Of a stretch of DNA of 38,581 nucleotides, positions 7,971 through 16,756 are shown piece by piece. The translations under genes were made by a program, and so were the position numbers. The stretch covers positions 1-38,581 of the forward strand of contig JAYKGV010000038.1 of assembly GCA_035285595.1 (NCBI GenBank), in the 5' to 3' direction. Numbering within the stretch: the stretch's first letter is position 1; each line of letters opens with the position of its first letter. Source of the stretch: VGJW01 sp035285595 (GTDB taxonomy: Bacteria > Cyanobacteriota > Sericytochromatia > S15B-MN24 > VGJW01). Under the pieces are notes generated by a model. That model saw only the letters and a program-made list of their open reading frames with translations, made no database searches and had not been told where the DNA came from.

Positions 7971-9892
7971 GCCTGACGGACCTCCTGATCGGGCACCGCG
8001 GCCCCCATCTCGCGCAAGAACCGCGAAGGCATGGCGTCGCGCCGATGTCCGAAACGGATGCGCTGCTGACTGTGACTGAGAAACAACCTGGTCTTGGCAC
8101 GTGTGACGGCCACGTAGCACAAGCGCCGCTCCTCGGCGATGCCTCCCTGCTCCATGGCCAACTGATAGGGCAAGGTCTCCTCCTCGAGGCCCATGAGAAA
8201 GACCACTTCCCATTCAAGACCCTTCGAGGCGTGAATGGACATCAACTGCACGGCCTTCTGCCGGCCCTTTGGCTTGCGCGGCTTCATGGCATCATCCACC
8301 CGCCTTAGGACCTCCCCGACCGAGCGACACGCCCATCGCTGGACCATGGCGTGGAAGGTCGCCAAGACGTCAAGCTTCTGCCTAGCCTCCTCCTTGCGAC
8401 TTCCTTCAAGCTGACCGCGCAGGCGGGTGTCCTCGAGCATCTTCAGGATCAAGGCATCGGGCGGACCCTTGAAGTGCCGCCAGGCCTCGATGAGCTCGAC
8501 GGTCTGCAGCACGATCTGTTGCTGGGCGAGGGTGGGGAGGGGAACCTGTCTCGCCTGCCGGCAAACTTCCAGCATGGTGCACGTACGCATCCGAGCTGTG
8601 CCCGCAAGGGCGGAGATCGTTTCCGGAGTGGCACCCTTGCGCTTGAGCAGGGCCTCAAGACCCAAATCCGCCATGCCATTCGCCGGAGGGACGAGTCGCA
8701 GAAACCCGAGAATCTCCTGCAGACCTGGATGTTCGAGGAAGCTCCCGCTTTTCTTGGCAGAGTAAGGAATCTTCGCCAGATCCAGTTGTTCGATCAGGAG
8801 TCCCGCCTGTGCATGGGTGCGGTAGAGCACCGCGATTTCATCCAGCGGCACGCCCCGGGTCGCCAGGTTCTGGATTCGGCCTGCAATCCACTCGGCTTCC
8901 TGGAAGGAATCGGTGCTGATGTACTGCTCCCAGGGGTCACCGGGCGGCTTCGTGGCCCGGATCGTTTTGGCGATCTGTCGGGAGTTGTGCTTGATCAGGC
9001 GATTGGCGAGATCAAGAATCTGGGGGGTCGACCGGTAGTTCTGTTCCATCACGATCCGGGTGGTGCCGGGGAAGTCCTTGTCGAATCCGAGCAGGTTTTC
9101 CAGCTCGGCGGCGCGAAATCCGTAAATGCCCTGGGCGTCGTCTCCCACCGCGAACAGGTTCATGCGGTCCCCAGCCAGCAGCTGTGCCAGGCGATACTGA
9201 GCCTTGTTGGTGTCCTGAAACTCGTCGATCAGGAGGTGGGTCCAACGGCCATTCACCTCGGCCCGGGCGGACGCGTGATGCTCCAGGAGCCGGACAGGTA
9301 GGACGATCTGGTCGTCAAAGTCATAAAGTCCCCGGCCTCTCAAGCGTTCCTCATACTTCAAGTAGGCCTGTGCCATCGCTGCGTCCTTGGGATCCGCGCT
9401 GACGGCCTTGACCTGTTCAGGAGCCACGAGTCGGCTCTTGTTCGAAGAGATGTACGCCGCGAGTTCCTGAGCGGTAAGGTCGAGGCGCAGATCGCGCCGC
9501 ACCATGTCGAGGACCATCCTCTGTCCTTGCTCCAGCAGCAGCTGCGGTGGCCGCGCGAAGCCCAGCTGCATGTGATACTGCTTGATCAGGCGCATCCCCA
9601 GGCTGTTGAAGGTGGCGAGGGTCAGCCTTTCGAGTACGCCCTTGTCTCCCAGCAGCAGGCCGATGCGCTCGGCCATCTCTCCAGCTGCCTTGCGGGTGAA
9701 GGTCACGGCCAAGATGGCCTCCGGCCGGATGCCTTGTCGAACCATCCGTGCGATGCGACGCGTCAGGACGCTGGTCTTTCCCGAGCCCGGCGCCGCAATG
9801 ACCAGAACCGGCCCGTCCGTGGTCGCAACAGCTTGAGTCTGGGCGGCGTTCAGGCCGTCCATCAGGGTGTCGTGCAGGAAGAGCTGACTCAT
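7967..9892 (-). CDS. UvrD/Rep/PcrA-family superfamily 1A DNA helicase
   Basis: ATP-dependent 3'-5' DNA helicase, 641 residues. All SF1 motifs are present in order: the Q-motif LNAAQTQAV at 14-22, Walker A APGSGKT at 34-40, Ia VTFTRKAAGEMAERI, Walker B LLIDEFQDTNKAQ, III VGDDAQGIYGFRAA, IV EQNYRSTPQI, V SIHASKGLEWEVVFL and VI RRLCYVAVTRAK. It is shorter than E. coli UvrD (720) because it ends soon after motif VI and lacks the C-terminal UvrD/RNAP-binding extension. ATG 9892 (MSQLFLHDT) is preferred over upstream starts, since those would add a non-conserved Arg-rich stretch; it has no clear ribosome binding site. It heads an operon with the cation antiporter and is divergent from the YaaR gene, 58 bp away. 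Confidence 0.94.
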   Translation of the reverse strand: MSQLFLHDTLMDGLNAAQTQAVATTDGPVLVIAAPGSGKTSVLTRRIARMVRQGIRPEAILAVTFTRKAAGEMAERIGLLLGDKGVLERLTLATFNSLGMRLIKQYHMQLGFARPPQLLLEQGQRMVLDMVRRDLRLDLTAQELAAYISSNKSRLVAPEQVKAVSADPKDAAMAQAYLKYEERLRGRGLYDFDDQIVLPVRLLEHHASARAEVNGRWTHLLIDEFQDTNKAQYRLAQLLAGDRMNLFAVGDDAQGIYGFRAAELENLLGFDKDFPGTTRIVMEQNYRSTPQILDLANRLIKHNSRQIAKTIRATKPPGDPWEQYISTDSFQEAEWIAGRIQNLATRGVPLDEIAVLYRTHAQAGLLIEQLDLAKIPYSAKKSGSFLEHPGLQEILGFLRLVPPANGMADLGLEALLKRKGATPETISALAGTARMRTCTMLEVCRQARQVPLPTLAQQQIVLQTVELIEAWRHFKGPPDALILKMLEDTRLRGQLEGSRKEEARQKLDVLATFHAMVQRWACRSVGEVLRRVDDAMKPRKPKGRQKAVQLMSIHASKGLEWEVVFLMGLEEETLPYQLAMEQGGIAEERRLCYVAVTRAKTRLFLSHSQQRIRFGHRRDAMPSRFLREMGAAVPDQEVRQA

Positions 9893-9950
9893 GCGGGGGG
9901 GAAACAGCGTAGCACGGCAGGACGCACGCGATCTCGGGTATGCGAGGGTC

Positions 9951-10403
9951 ATGGACCTGAAGGTCGGTCAAGAGGCACGAGGCTCGGCAACGCCCCTGCG
10001 GCAGGACAAGGCGGGACCCTCGCGGGAGGTGCTCGGACCCGGCGTCCCCAGCTTCAACGAACACCTCGCGAGCGTTCCGCGAACGGCTTCCCTCGGGGGA
10101 CAGGCCGAGGACCTCGTGGCGGACATCGAACGTCAGGCCCGACGTTTGATGGAGCGTCCGTCGTTGGGAGAACTCGCCGCCTACAGGGATCTGGTGCGCC
10201 GATTCATGAGACGGGTTCACGACCGCCTCGGACGCGTGGACCAACATACCGACCGACGCAACAGGACTCTTGCGATCCTAAGGACCCTCGACCGCGATCT
10301 CGAACAACTCTCTGAAGATGTCCTTAGGGGCCAGTCGGGTGTCGTGGAGCTCGCGGGCCGTCTGGACGCCATCAGAGGCCTGCTGTTGGACCTGCTTGTC
10401 TAG
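9951..10403 (+). CDS. YaaR family (DUF327) protein
   Basis: A 150-residue soluble, mostly helical protein. The family pattern is visible: LVADIERQARRLMERPSLGELAAYRDLVRRFMRRV (about 63-97), a basic middle with NRTLAILRTLDRDLEQLSEDVL, and the diagnostic C-terminus IRGLLLDLLV. In Bacillus the homologue yaaR sits between tmk and holB; its molecular role is unresolved. The N-terminal 45 residues are low in order and probably flexible. ATG 9951 is chosen because an upstream extension would overlap the divergent helicase start; a weak GAGGG precedes it closely. tRNA-Pro follows 70 bp downstream. Confidence 0.75.
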   Translation: MDLKVGQEARGSATPLRQDKAGPSREVLGPGVPSFNEHLASVPRTASLGGQAEDLVADIERQARRLMERPSLGELAAYRDLVRRFMRRVHDRLGRVDQHTDRRNRTLAILRTLDRDLEQLSEDVLRGQSGVVELAGRLDAIRGLLLDLLV

Positions 10404-10473
10404 ACCGCCTCTGGGGCTCCCTTGGGGAATCACTGGACCCATGAGCTCCCGCCTGCTATCATCTCATCTTGTT

Positions 10474-10547
<74 letters not shown>

Positions 10548-10622
10548 CTGATGTGGTGAAAAAATTGACGAAAGCTTGACGTCTTCGAGGTCGTCGATTT
10601 CCGTTTCACCCTCGCGAATGGG

Positions 10623-10660
10623 CGGCTCACCGGGCTTCTAACGGTGAGCCGTTCTCTTTT
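10623..10660 (+). terminator. Rho-independent terminator after tRNA-Pro
   Basis: A perfect 10-bp stem (CGGCTCACCG at 10623-10632 with CGGTGAGCCG at 10642-10651) and 9-base loop is followed by TTCTCTTTT. It lies 75 bases after the tRNA. It is the clearest intrinsic terminator in the window. Confidence 0.9.
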
Positions 10661-10864
10661 CAGGAGCACTTGGGTGGCCGCCACGTGGGTCTCTCAACGA
10701 TGTCGGAGGCGGCTTTCCTGCCCTGCGCGGCCTTTGGTTGTCGGGTCACGGCTACCACGCAATGCCTAAATATTCGCGAGTTCGATTGCCGCTGCGAGAC
10801 TCTCGTGCCGGGATGAACGCAAGGGTGGGGTATCCTTTCTCGGGTACGTGGCGGGGGAGAGCGA

Positions 10865-11860
10865 GTGGAGCGGACAGGCCGGGCGTTGGTCACCGGAGGT
10901 ACGGGGTTCTTGGGCTCGAGGCTCGCAGAGTGCCTTCTGGCGCGGGGTTTCGAGGTGACGGTCCTCGGCCGCAACGAGGTCATCGGTCGAGCCATGGTCG
11001 AGCGGGGCGTGGGCTTCCTGAAGACGGATCTCGCCGATGCACCCGCCATTCGTGACGCCTGTCGCGGCCGCGATGTCGTGTTCCATGCAGGAGCCTTGTC
11101 CTCGGTATGGGGCCCCGATGAGGCCTTTCATCGCGCCAATGTGCTGGGCACGCGGCATATCATCGAGGGCTGTCAGGAGCATGACGTCGGCCGGCTGATT
11201 CACGTGTCTTCCCCGAGCGTGCTCTTCGAGTTTCGGGACCGTCTCGACCTTGCCGAGGATGCGTCCTTTCCGGGCCGGGCCGCCAATGCCTATGCCCGCA
11301 CGAAGCAGCTGGCGGAACTCGAGATCGATCGGGCTGCGTCTGAGGGGCTTCCTGTCTTGACTTTCCGCCCACGGGCCATTTTCGGTCCCGGAGATACCGC
11401 CATCTTTCCTCGCCTGATCCGGGCTAATCGCCGCTTCTTCCCGTTGTTTGGCAACCCGCTCGTCGACCTCACGTATGTCGACAATGTCGTCGACGCGCTG
11501 TTGCTGGGACTGGAGGCGCCAGCCACACTGAGCGGCCGCAAGTATCACGTCACCAATGGCGAGCCTCTACCTATCCGTGAGCTGCTCGAGACGGTGTTCG
11601 GCCGACTGGGGGTCCCGTTTGTTCCTGTGAGACTGCCTCGTGTCGCAGGGGAAGCCCTGGCCACGCTTCTTGAGGCCGCAGCGCTGCTTGCGGGGGGCTC
11701 ACCCGAACCTGTGCTGACGAGGTATACGGTGGGAACGCTGAGCTACAGCCAGACCCTCGATATCACCGCGATCCGCCGGGACCTTGGCTATCGCCCTCGC
11801 CTCTCGGTCGATGAGGGTATCGACCGTTTCGTTCGCTGGTGGAAGGAGACCCATGGTTAG
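10865..11860 (+). CDS. NAD-dependent epimerase/3-beta-HSD-like extended short-chain dehydrogenase
   Basis: Rossmann-fold NAD(P) oxidoreductase, 331 residues. The nucleotide loop TGGTGFLG is at 10-17, and a cofactor-specificity region VTVLGRN ends near residue 37. VFHAGALSSVWG follows, then the catalytic Ser in HVSSPSV and the YxxxK pair Y143/K147. FRPRAIFGPGD and DLTYVDNVVDALLLGL are typical of the extended SDR/3-beta-hydroxysteroid dehydrogenase group. OleD of hydrocarbon synthesis belongs to the same group and reduces a beta-ketoacid, so reduction of a beta-keto intermediate from the nearby ketosynthase is a reasonable inference. The GTG start has GGGGGAGA just upstream. It leads a four-gene operon; its stop overlaps the next start (ATG 11853). 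Confidence 0.9.
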   Translation: MERTGRALVTGGTGFLGSRLAECLLARGFEVTVLGRNEVIGRAMVERGVGFLKTDLADAPAIRDACRGRDVVFHAGALSSVWGPDEAFHRANVLGTRHIIEGCQEHDVGRLIHVSSPSVLFEFRDRLDLAEDASFPGRAANAYARTKQLAELEIDRAASEGLPVLTFRPRAIFGPGDTAIFPRLIRANRRFFPLFGNPLVDLTYVDNVVDALLLGLEAPATLSGRKYHVTNGEPLPIRELLETVFGRLGVPFVPVRLPRVAGEALATLLEAAALLAGGSPEPVLTRYTVGTLSYSQTLDITAIRRDLGYRPRLSVDEGIDRFVRWWKETHG

Positions 11861-12695
11861 CTTCGAGCTAATGACCGCCGGGAGTTGCACCCACCGGGAG
11901 CGCGCCATCATCCGCGACGGTCGCTCCGACGCCGTCTCCATCCCTGCGTTGGTGGGCTTGATCGAGCACCCTCGGGAAGGGCTGATCCTTTTCGATACCG
12001 GGTATTCCCAGCATTTCCACGCGCAGACGGCTCGATTTCCCGGCACTCTCTATGCCAAGGTCACACCCGTCGCGCTTCATCCGGAAGAGACCGTCAAGAG
12101 CCAACTTGCGGCACGCGGAGTCGATGCCCGCGAGGTTCGGACCATCATCTTGTCGCATTTCCACGCAGACCACGTGGGAGCCGTCAGGGATTTTCCCGCC
12201 GCTCGCTTCGTGTGCGCTCGTTCGGCCTATGGAGCCCTGCGGGACAGAAGGGGACTGAATGCTTTGCGTGCCGGGTTTCTTCCGGGGTTGTTGCCGGATG
12301 ATTTTGCCGATCGTGCCACCTATGTCGAGGACTTGCCCGAGGTCGACTTGCCCGAGCGACTGCAGCCCTTCCGACGTGGCCGCGACCTGCTCGGAGACGG
12401 CAGCGTCGTTCTCGTCGAACTGCCCGGCCATGCGCTGGGGCATTACGGCGCGTGGGTGGATTCCTCGCCTGAAGTTTTTTTGGTCGGGGATGCCTGCTGG
12501 GTCAGCAGGTCCTTTCGCGATCGGGTCCCACCCAGCGCGCTGGCCCATGTGATCTTCTCGGATGCCCGATTGTTCCGGGAGACTCTGAGCAAGCTGCATA
12601 CCCTTCACAGGACCCACCCGGACCTCCTCATCGTCCCGTCCCACTGCAGTGAGGCTCGTGACCGGGTGAGGCAACGGCAGGCCGCCCTCCTGTGA
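11853..12695 (+). CDS. Metallo-beta-lactamase-fold hydrolase
   Basis: A 280-residue di-metal hydrolase with the complete binding set: HFHADH (H102, H104, D106, H107), H193 in LPGHALGHYG, D213 in FLVGDACW and H264 in VPSHCSE. The layout resembles AHL-lactonase-like and other small-ester/thioester MBL proteins rather than antibiotic beta-lactamases. The substrate is unknown; the cluster suggests an acyl thioester, lactone or ester intermediate. ATG 11853 lies inside the last codons of the dehydrogenase gene with AAGGAG 4 bases upstream. Its stop TGA (12693-12695) shares a base with the next ATG, so it is strongly coupled. No signal peptide, so it acts in the cytosol. Confidence 0.9.
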   Translation: MVSFELMTAGSCTHRERAIIRDGRSDAVSIPALVGLIEHPREGLILFDTGYSQHFHAQTARFPGTLYAKVTPVALHPEETVKSQLAARGVDAREVRTIILSHFHADHVGAVRDFPAARFVCARSAYGALRDRRGLNALRAGFLPGLLPDDFADRATYVEDLPEVDLPERLQPFRRGRDLLGDGSVVLVELPGHALGHYGAWVDSSPEVFLVGDACWVSRSFRDRVPPSALAHVIFSDARLFRETLSKLHTLHRTHPDLLIVPSHCSEARDRVRQRQAALL

Positions 12696-14023
12696 TGGGC
12701 CTGCCGCTGCTCTTGTGGCACTATGCCGTGACGCGACATGGGCGGCGCTTCCGCTCGCGCGAAGCCCTGGAGACCTGGCAGGATCGGCGCGTCCGGGCCC
12801 ACGTCGGAAGGGTCGCCGCGAGGTCGTCCTTCTATCGCGGCCATTGGGGGAGCATGGCCCTGTCGGAGTGGACCCGCTTTCCCCTCATCGACAAGGTGAC
12901 GATGATGGCCAACTTCGATACCCTCAACACCGTGGGGTTTTCCCTTGATCGTGTGATGGCCGTGGCTCTTGAGGCCGAAACATCCCGGGATTTCAGCCCC
13001 ACCGTGGGATCGCTTACCGTCGGCCTGTCCTCCGGGACATCGGGCAATCGTGGTTTGTTCCTCGTAAGTCCCGCAGAGCGGATGGCCTGGGCAGGCAGCA
13101 TACTTGCCAAGCTCCTGCCGGGTTCACTACTTGAAGAACATCGCATCGCCTTTTTCCTCCGGGCCAACTCGAGGCTGTATGAGACGGTAGGGGGACGGAG
13201 AATCAGATTCGAGTTTTTTGATTTGTTCGACGAGGTGTCGCATCACCTGTCGCGTCTTGCCACCTTCCAGCCAGATGTACTCGTCGCTCCCCCAAGCATG
13301 CTGAGGTTCATCGGTGCGGCGATCGAGGAAGGAAGGCTGCAGCTTGGTTTGAAACGTCTGCTTGCGGTGGCCGAGGTGCTGGACCCTCTGGATGAAGCCA
13401 TCTTGAGCCGCCAATTCGGCATGCCGGTCCATCAGGTATATCAGTGTACGGAAGGGTTTCTGGCCTCGAGTTGCAGCCTCGGGACCCTGCATGTCAACGA
13501 AGATCTGGTCGTCATCCAGAAGGACGTACTGGATCCTGCGAGTGGTAAGTTCGCACCAATAGTTACGGATTTCAGCCGCCTCACCCAGCCCATCGTCCGC
13601 TATCGTCTCGACGACGTGCTGACCGAGAAACGGGAACCGTGTGCGTGTGGGTCGGTTTTCATGGCCCTCGAATCCATTGAGGGACGCTGCGACGACATAT
13701 TCCTGCTACCTGGGCTTGATGGCGGGACACTGCGGCCCGTGTTTCCCGATTTCATCCGTCGGGCCGTCATGCTGGCCTCCGGAGAGATTTCCGAGTATGC
13801 GGTTCGGCAGTCTTCGCCCGATGAGGTCGAAGTCGCTTTCTCGGCCCCGCCTGACTTGCGTGCCTCGATTGAGGGTCGGATTCGTAGCCGATTTCACGAG
13901 CTGTGCGAGCGGCAGCGGTGTCTGATGCCGCAGCTGGCCTTTGCGACGATGCCGCCACGTGCAGCGGGCCGCAAGCTTCGCCGGGTGGAGCGGGCCTTCC
14001 AGCCCGAAGGTAGGTCAGACTAG
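12695..14023 (+). CDS. Adenylate-forming enzyme, coenzyme F390 synthetase/PaaK-like
   Basis: A 442-residue member of the phenylacetate-CoA ligase/F390-synthetase branch of ANL adenylating enzymes. The phosphate-binding loop SSGTSGNRG is at 112-120. FQPDVLVAPPSMLRFIG, then YQCTEGFLASSC (the usual Tyr/Glu adenine-side motif), then the hinge-side IVRYRLDDVL with a Cys pair CACG after it match the family. The name is only homology: nothing here suggests coenzyme F420. Expected chemistry is ATP-dependent activation of a carboxylate as acyl-AMP, possibly passed to a thiol. Start ATG 12695 overlaps the previous stop by one base. It is followed after one base by the GNAT-like gene. Function in the cluster is probably activation of a fatty or aryl acid; this is inference. 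Confidence 0.85.
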   Translation: MGLPLLLWHYAVTRHGRRFRSREALETWQDRRVRAHVGRVAARSSFYRGHWGSMALSEWTRFPLIDKVTMMANFDTLNTVGFSLDRVMAVALEAETSRDFSPTVGSLTVGLSSGTSGNRGLFLVSPAERMAWAGSILAKLLPGSLLEEHRIAFFLRANSRLYETVGGRRIRFEFFDLFDEVSHHLSRLATFQPDVLVAPPSMLRFIGAAIEEGRLQLGLKRLLAVAEVLDPLDEAILSRQFGMPVHQVYQCTEGFLASSCSLGTLHVNEDLVVIQKDVLDPASGKFAPIVTDFSRLTQPIVRYRLDDVLTEKREPCACGSVFMALESIEGRCDDIFLLPGLDGGTLRPVFPDFIRRAVMLASGEISEYAVRQSSPDEVEVAFSAPPDLRASIEGRIRSRFHELCERQRCLMPQLAFATMPPRAAGRKLRRVERAFQPEGRSD

Positions 14024-14024
14024 C

Positions 14025-15182
14025 GTGAGCGAGACCCGGTCCGCAATCACGCTGCATGAGTCTGCCGATACCGTGCCGTGGCCGGATACGGCGGACGGTG
14101 CCCTTGCCCGGCACTATCTCGAGCCCATGATGCGTGAGGGCACGACCCGCTTCATTGCCAATGCCAACACCCGACTGCATATCCTTGCGCTCGGGGATCG
14201 GGTGCTTCCCTTGACGATCAACGATGATGAATGGAGCAACAGCTATGTGTGCTCGCCCTACACCCATTACGTGTCTTATGCCCGCGAAGAGCTGCGTGAG
14301 CTCAAGGAACCAAAGCTCGAACGCCCTCTGGACTTGGCCCTTCGCGGACTCGGTTCGTGGCTCAGGGCTGGAAACATCAACAGGACGGTGCACGTCAACA
14401 ACTGGCTGTTGTCCACCAACCTCTACCCACGCTTGTCGGGTGAGGAGTTGCGCCGGATCACGGCTTTGCTTGTCGAGAGGTTTCCTCGTCACGCTCTTGT
14501 CTTCCGGTCGATTCATGAGATCGAGGGACCGGAATGGCGGCAGGATTTCGAGTCCCTTGGTTATCGGATGCTCGCGAGCCGCCAGATCTATTACCATCGC
14601 CCCGGGGACCTGACCTTCATCGACCGACAGGCTCGGAAGATCTGGAACAAGGACCGCCGCCTGCTCGAACGAAGCGGTTATGAAGTTCTGGGGCCGGAGC
14701 AATTGACCTGCGGGGACCTTCCTCGATTGCTCGAACTCTACAACCTGCTGTATCTCGACAAATATTCCTACAAAAATCCCCAATTCACAGAGCCATTCCT
14801 TTCTCAGGCGCTCAACCATGGCACGCTTGTCCTCAAGGCCTTGCGCAAGGACGGCCGCATCGATGGCGTGCTGGGGTTCTACGCGCGCAACGGGACGATG
14901 ACCACGCCGCTCTTCGGGTACGACACCTCCTTGCCTCAGGAACTCGGGCTTTATCGGATGCTGTCCGTCTTGACCCACGAATCAGCTGCCGAGCGAGGCC
15001 TCCTCTTGCACTTGAGTTCGGGAGCCGCTGGCTTCAAGCGCTGTCGGGGCGCTCGGCCCAAGATCGAGTACAGTGCCATTCACGACGCGCATCTTCCGCC
15101 GGTTCGACGCTTGGCGTGGGCTTCCTTGCGCCGGGTCGTCAATCATTTGGCCGTCCCGCTGCTCGAGAAACACGATTTGTGA
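14025..15182 (+). CDS. GNAT-like N-acyltransferase domain protein
   Basis: A 385-residue soluble protein, last gene of the operon. The C-terminal part (about 210-350) looks like an acyl-CoA N-acyltransferase fold (PRLLELYNLLYLDKYSYKNPQF, KALRKDGRIDGVLGFYARNG, LLLHLSSGAAGFKRCRGA). The N-terminal half (RFIANANTRLHILALGDRVLPLTIND and onward) could be a second, degenerate GNAT lobe. I do not recognise a named family with certainty. The GTG start at 14025 lies one base after the previous stop, and an AGG-rich stretch precedes it. The predicted job, joining an activated acyl group to an amine or hydroxyl, rests on context only. It converges with the ketosynthase gene, 37 bp away. Confidence 0.65.
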   Translation: MSETRSAITLHESADTVPWPDTADGALARHYLEPMMREGTTRFIANANTRLHILALGDRVLPLTINDDEWSNSYVCSPYTHYVSYAREELRELKEPKLERPLDLALRGLGSWLRAGNINRTVHVNNWLLSTNLYPRLSGEELRRITALLVERFPRHALVFRSIHEIEGPEWRQDFESLGYRMLASRQIYYHRPGDLTFIDRQARKIWNKDRRLLERSGYEVLGPEQLTCGDLPRLLELYNLLYLDKYSYKNPQFTEPFLSQALNHGTLVLKALRKDGRIDGVLGFYARNGTMTTPLFGYDTSLPQELGLYRMLSVLTHESAAERGLLLHLSSGAAGFKRCRGARPKIEYSAIHDAHLPPVRRLAWASLRRVVNHLAVPLLEKHDL

Positions 15183-15219
15183 GCGAGCGGGTCGGTTGGG
15201 AACGGCGTGATCTCGCGCT

Positions 15220-16230
15220 TCAGTAATCCAGCACCATGGCACCCACGGAAAAACCGGCCGAAGTTCCCAGTAGCATGAGACGGTCGCCACGCTTGACCCG
15301 CCCCTGACGCACGGCCATGGTGAGAGCCATGGGAATTGAAGCGGCCACCGTGTTGCCGAATTCGGGGGCGATCACCATCCAGCGTGCTTCGGGGATTCCG
15401 AGTCGTCGCTGCATGAGCCACAGTGCAGTCGGGCTTGCCTGATGCGGAATGACCATGTGGAAGTCATCGAGGACCAACCCGTGAGCGGTCAGCATCCGGT
15501 CGATGAAGCCGGGCAGGATCTGGGCACTCAAGCGGAAAACGGCGCGTCCATCCATCTCGAACAGGGTGAACCTCTCGGCATAGGTGGCGAGATCGCCGTC
15601 GAACCGACGCGGATGGTAGCGGGACCCTCCGCCACGCGTACGGGTCAGCTCGGAACCTGAACTGTAGGTCTCCATCCGTGCGCAAACCACGGCCGCGCTC
15701 TCCCCTTCGGGTGTGCGTTCGACCACTGCAGCGGCGGCGCCATCTCCGAGGATGGTTGCGCTCTCGATTTCACGGGGGTTGAGCCCTACGGAGGCAATCT
15801 CGGACGAGACGACGAGTGCCCGTCGGTAACGGCCCGATTCGATGAGAGAGGCCACGACATCAAGTGCTGTGACGAAGCTCAGGCAGGTCGAGTTGACATC
15901 AAATGCAGGTATTCCAGACTCTTCCTTGCCCAGTGCTTTCTGGATGAGGGCCGCGTTGCACGGAATCGCCTGCTCGGGCGTACCGCACGCCCCCACCAGC
16001 AGATCGAGGTCTTCAAAGTCTAGACCTGCATCATCCAATGCGGCGCGAGCCGCCTTGGCACCCATCTCCGAAGCCGTCTCATCCGTGGCGTGGTAGCGGA
16101 CGAGGACGCCCGAGTGGCGTGCGACCCAGCCCTCCTCGAGGCCGAGATTACGGTCCAGCTCGGCAGCGGTCACGGCCCGGGCCGGCAGGGATGTGCCAAG
16201 GCCTCGAATCTTCAGACGTCTGGGTCGCAT
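15220..16230 (-). CDS. Ketoacyl synthase III (FabH-like condensing enzyme)
   Basis: Thiolase-fold condensing enzyme, 336 residues, with the full Cys-His-Asn triad: C116 in FDVNSTCLSFV, H263 in VIPHQASPTALWL and N293 in EFGNTVAASIP. The C-terminal GDRLMLLGTSAGFSVGAMVLDY is typical. Primary FabH usually sits in a fab operon; no acyl carrier protein or other fab gene is here, so this copy is more likely specialised. OleA also belongs to this group, but by my recalled alignment its second-channel Glu falls on Ile/Pro near residue 89-90, arguing against a true OleA. Start ATG 16230 has GAGGTGAAGG about 10 bases upstream. It faces the four-gene operon tail to tail and probably works with it. Confidence 0.92.
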   Translation of the reverse strand: MRPRRLKIRGLGTSLPARAVTAAELDRNLGLEEGWVARHSGVLVRYHATDETASEMGAKAARAALDDAGLDFEDLDLLVGACGTPEQAIPCNAALIQKALGKEESGIPAFDVNSTCLSFVTALDVVASLIESGRYRRALVVSSEIASVGLNPREIESATILGDGAAAAVVERTPEGESAAVVCARMETYSSGSELTRTRGGGSRYHPRRFDGDLATYAERFTLFEMDGRAVFRLSAQILPGFIDRMLTAHGLVLDDFHMVIPHQASPTALWLMQRRLGIPEARWMVIAPEFGNTVAASIPMALTMAVRQGRVKRGDRLMLLGTSAGFSVGAMVLDY

Positions 16231-16756
16231 CTGGTTTTTCCCTTCACCTCTTCGCTAGCTACGGAGCGCGTCCCCACCGCGCGGGCGGCAGGGGAGCCCT
16301 TGGGCCCATGAAAGTCGTCCCCACAAGACCCTGAGAAGCCGTGGCTCACGTCGCTGTCACGCAGATTCCGAAGGGCCCGATGAAACCGGCCGCGATAGGC
16401 AGGGGGGAGCTCGTCATCAAGGTGGGGCTCCTGGTCAAGACCCCTCCTGAGTCTAGCGATGAGGCCTCGGTGTGACGAAGTGTCCGCGGATTCTGGGGCG
16501 TCAGCCCTCCAGCTGAAGCTTTGAGGCGAGAAGGCTCTGCACCTTGGCTTGGCACCCGGCTCATGTACGAGCCTCGTGGTCCACACTCTCATAATCAGCT
16601 GGCCAGATCCCGGGACAACTTTTCGGACAAGACCGTGCACGTCACCAGAGTACACGGTGACGTCGATTGTAAACTCCGGGCGACGACGATGAGACCCTCT
16701 TCCGCTGGACACCTTCGTGGTCCCTGAGGGTGACAGAGGGATTCCCTTACGCAATC
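16231..16756. other. 526-bp stretch without a convincing gene
   Basis: This gap lies between the divergent ketosynthase and DUF2231 genes. A minus-strand frame through 16212-16480 has fairly coding-like codon thirds (for example GLDQEPHLDDELPPAYRG) and would overlap the ketosynthase start. However, it has no nearby start codon in frame, so it may be an eroded small gene or chance. The rest is AT-richer than the genes and contains one inverted repeat (16639-16663). The promoters for both flanking genes must lie here. Confidence 0.4.
16639..16663. promoter_or_regulatory. Inverted repeat, possible operator
   Basis: ACGTCACC and GGTGACGT are exact reverse complements separated by 9 bases. The spacing (25 bp overall) suits a dimeric regulator. 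It lies about 95 bp before the DUF2231 start. No clear -35/-10 pair overlaps it, and it has no T tail, so a terminator is less likely. Confidence 0.3.

Noticed and set aside
11853..12695. Antibiotic-resistance beta-lactamase
   Set aside because: It has the fold and metal site, but no signal peptide, and sits in a metabolic cluster; it resembles lactonase/thioesterase-like MBL proteins.
12695..14023. Coenzyme F420/F390 metabolism
   Set aside because: The family name suggests it, but no F420-related gene is present; PaaK-like acid activation is the safer reading.
16212..16754. 180-codon minus-strand ORF upstream of the ketosynthase
   Set aside because: Only its last third has coding-like codons and there is no nearby start or ribosome binding site; kept only as a note on the gap.
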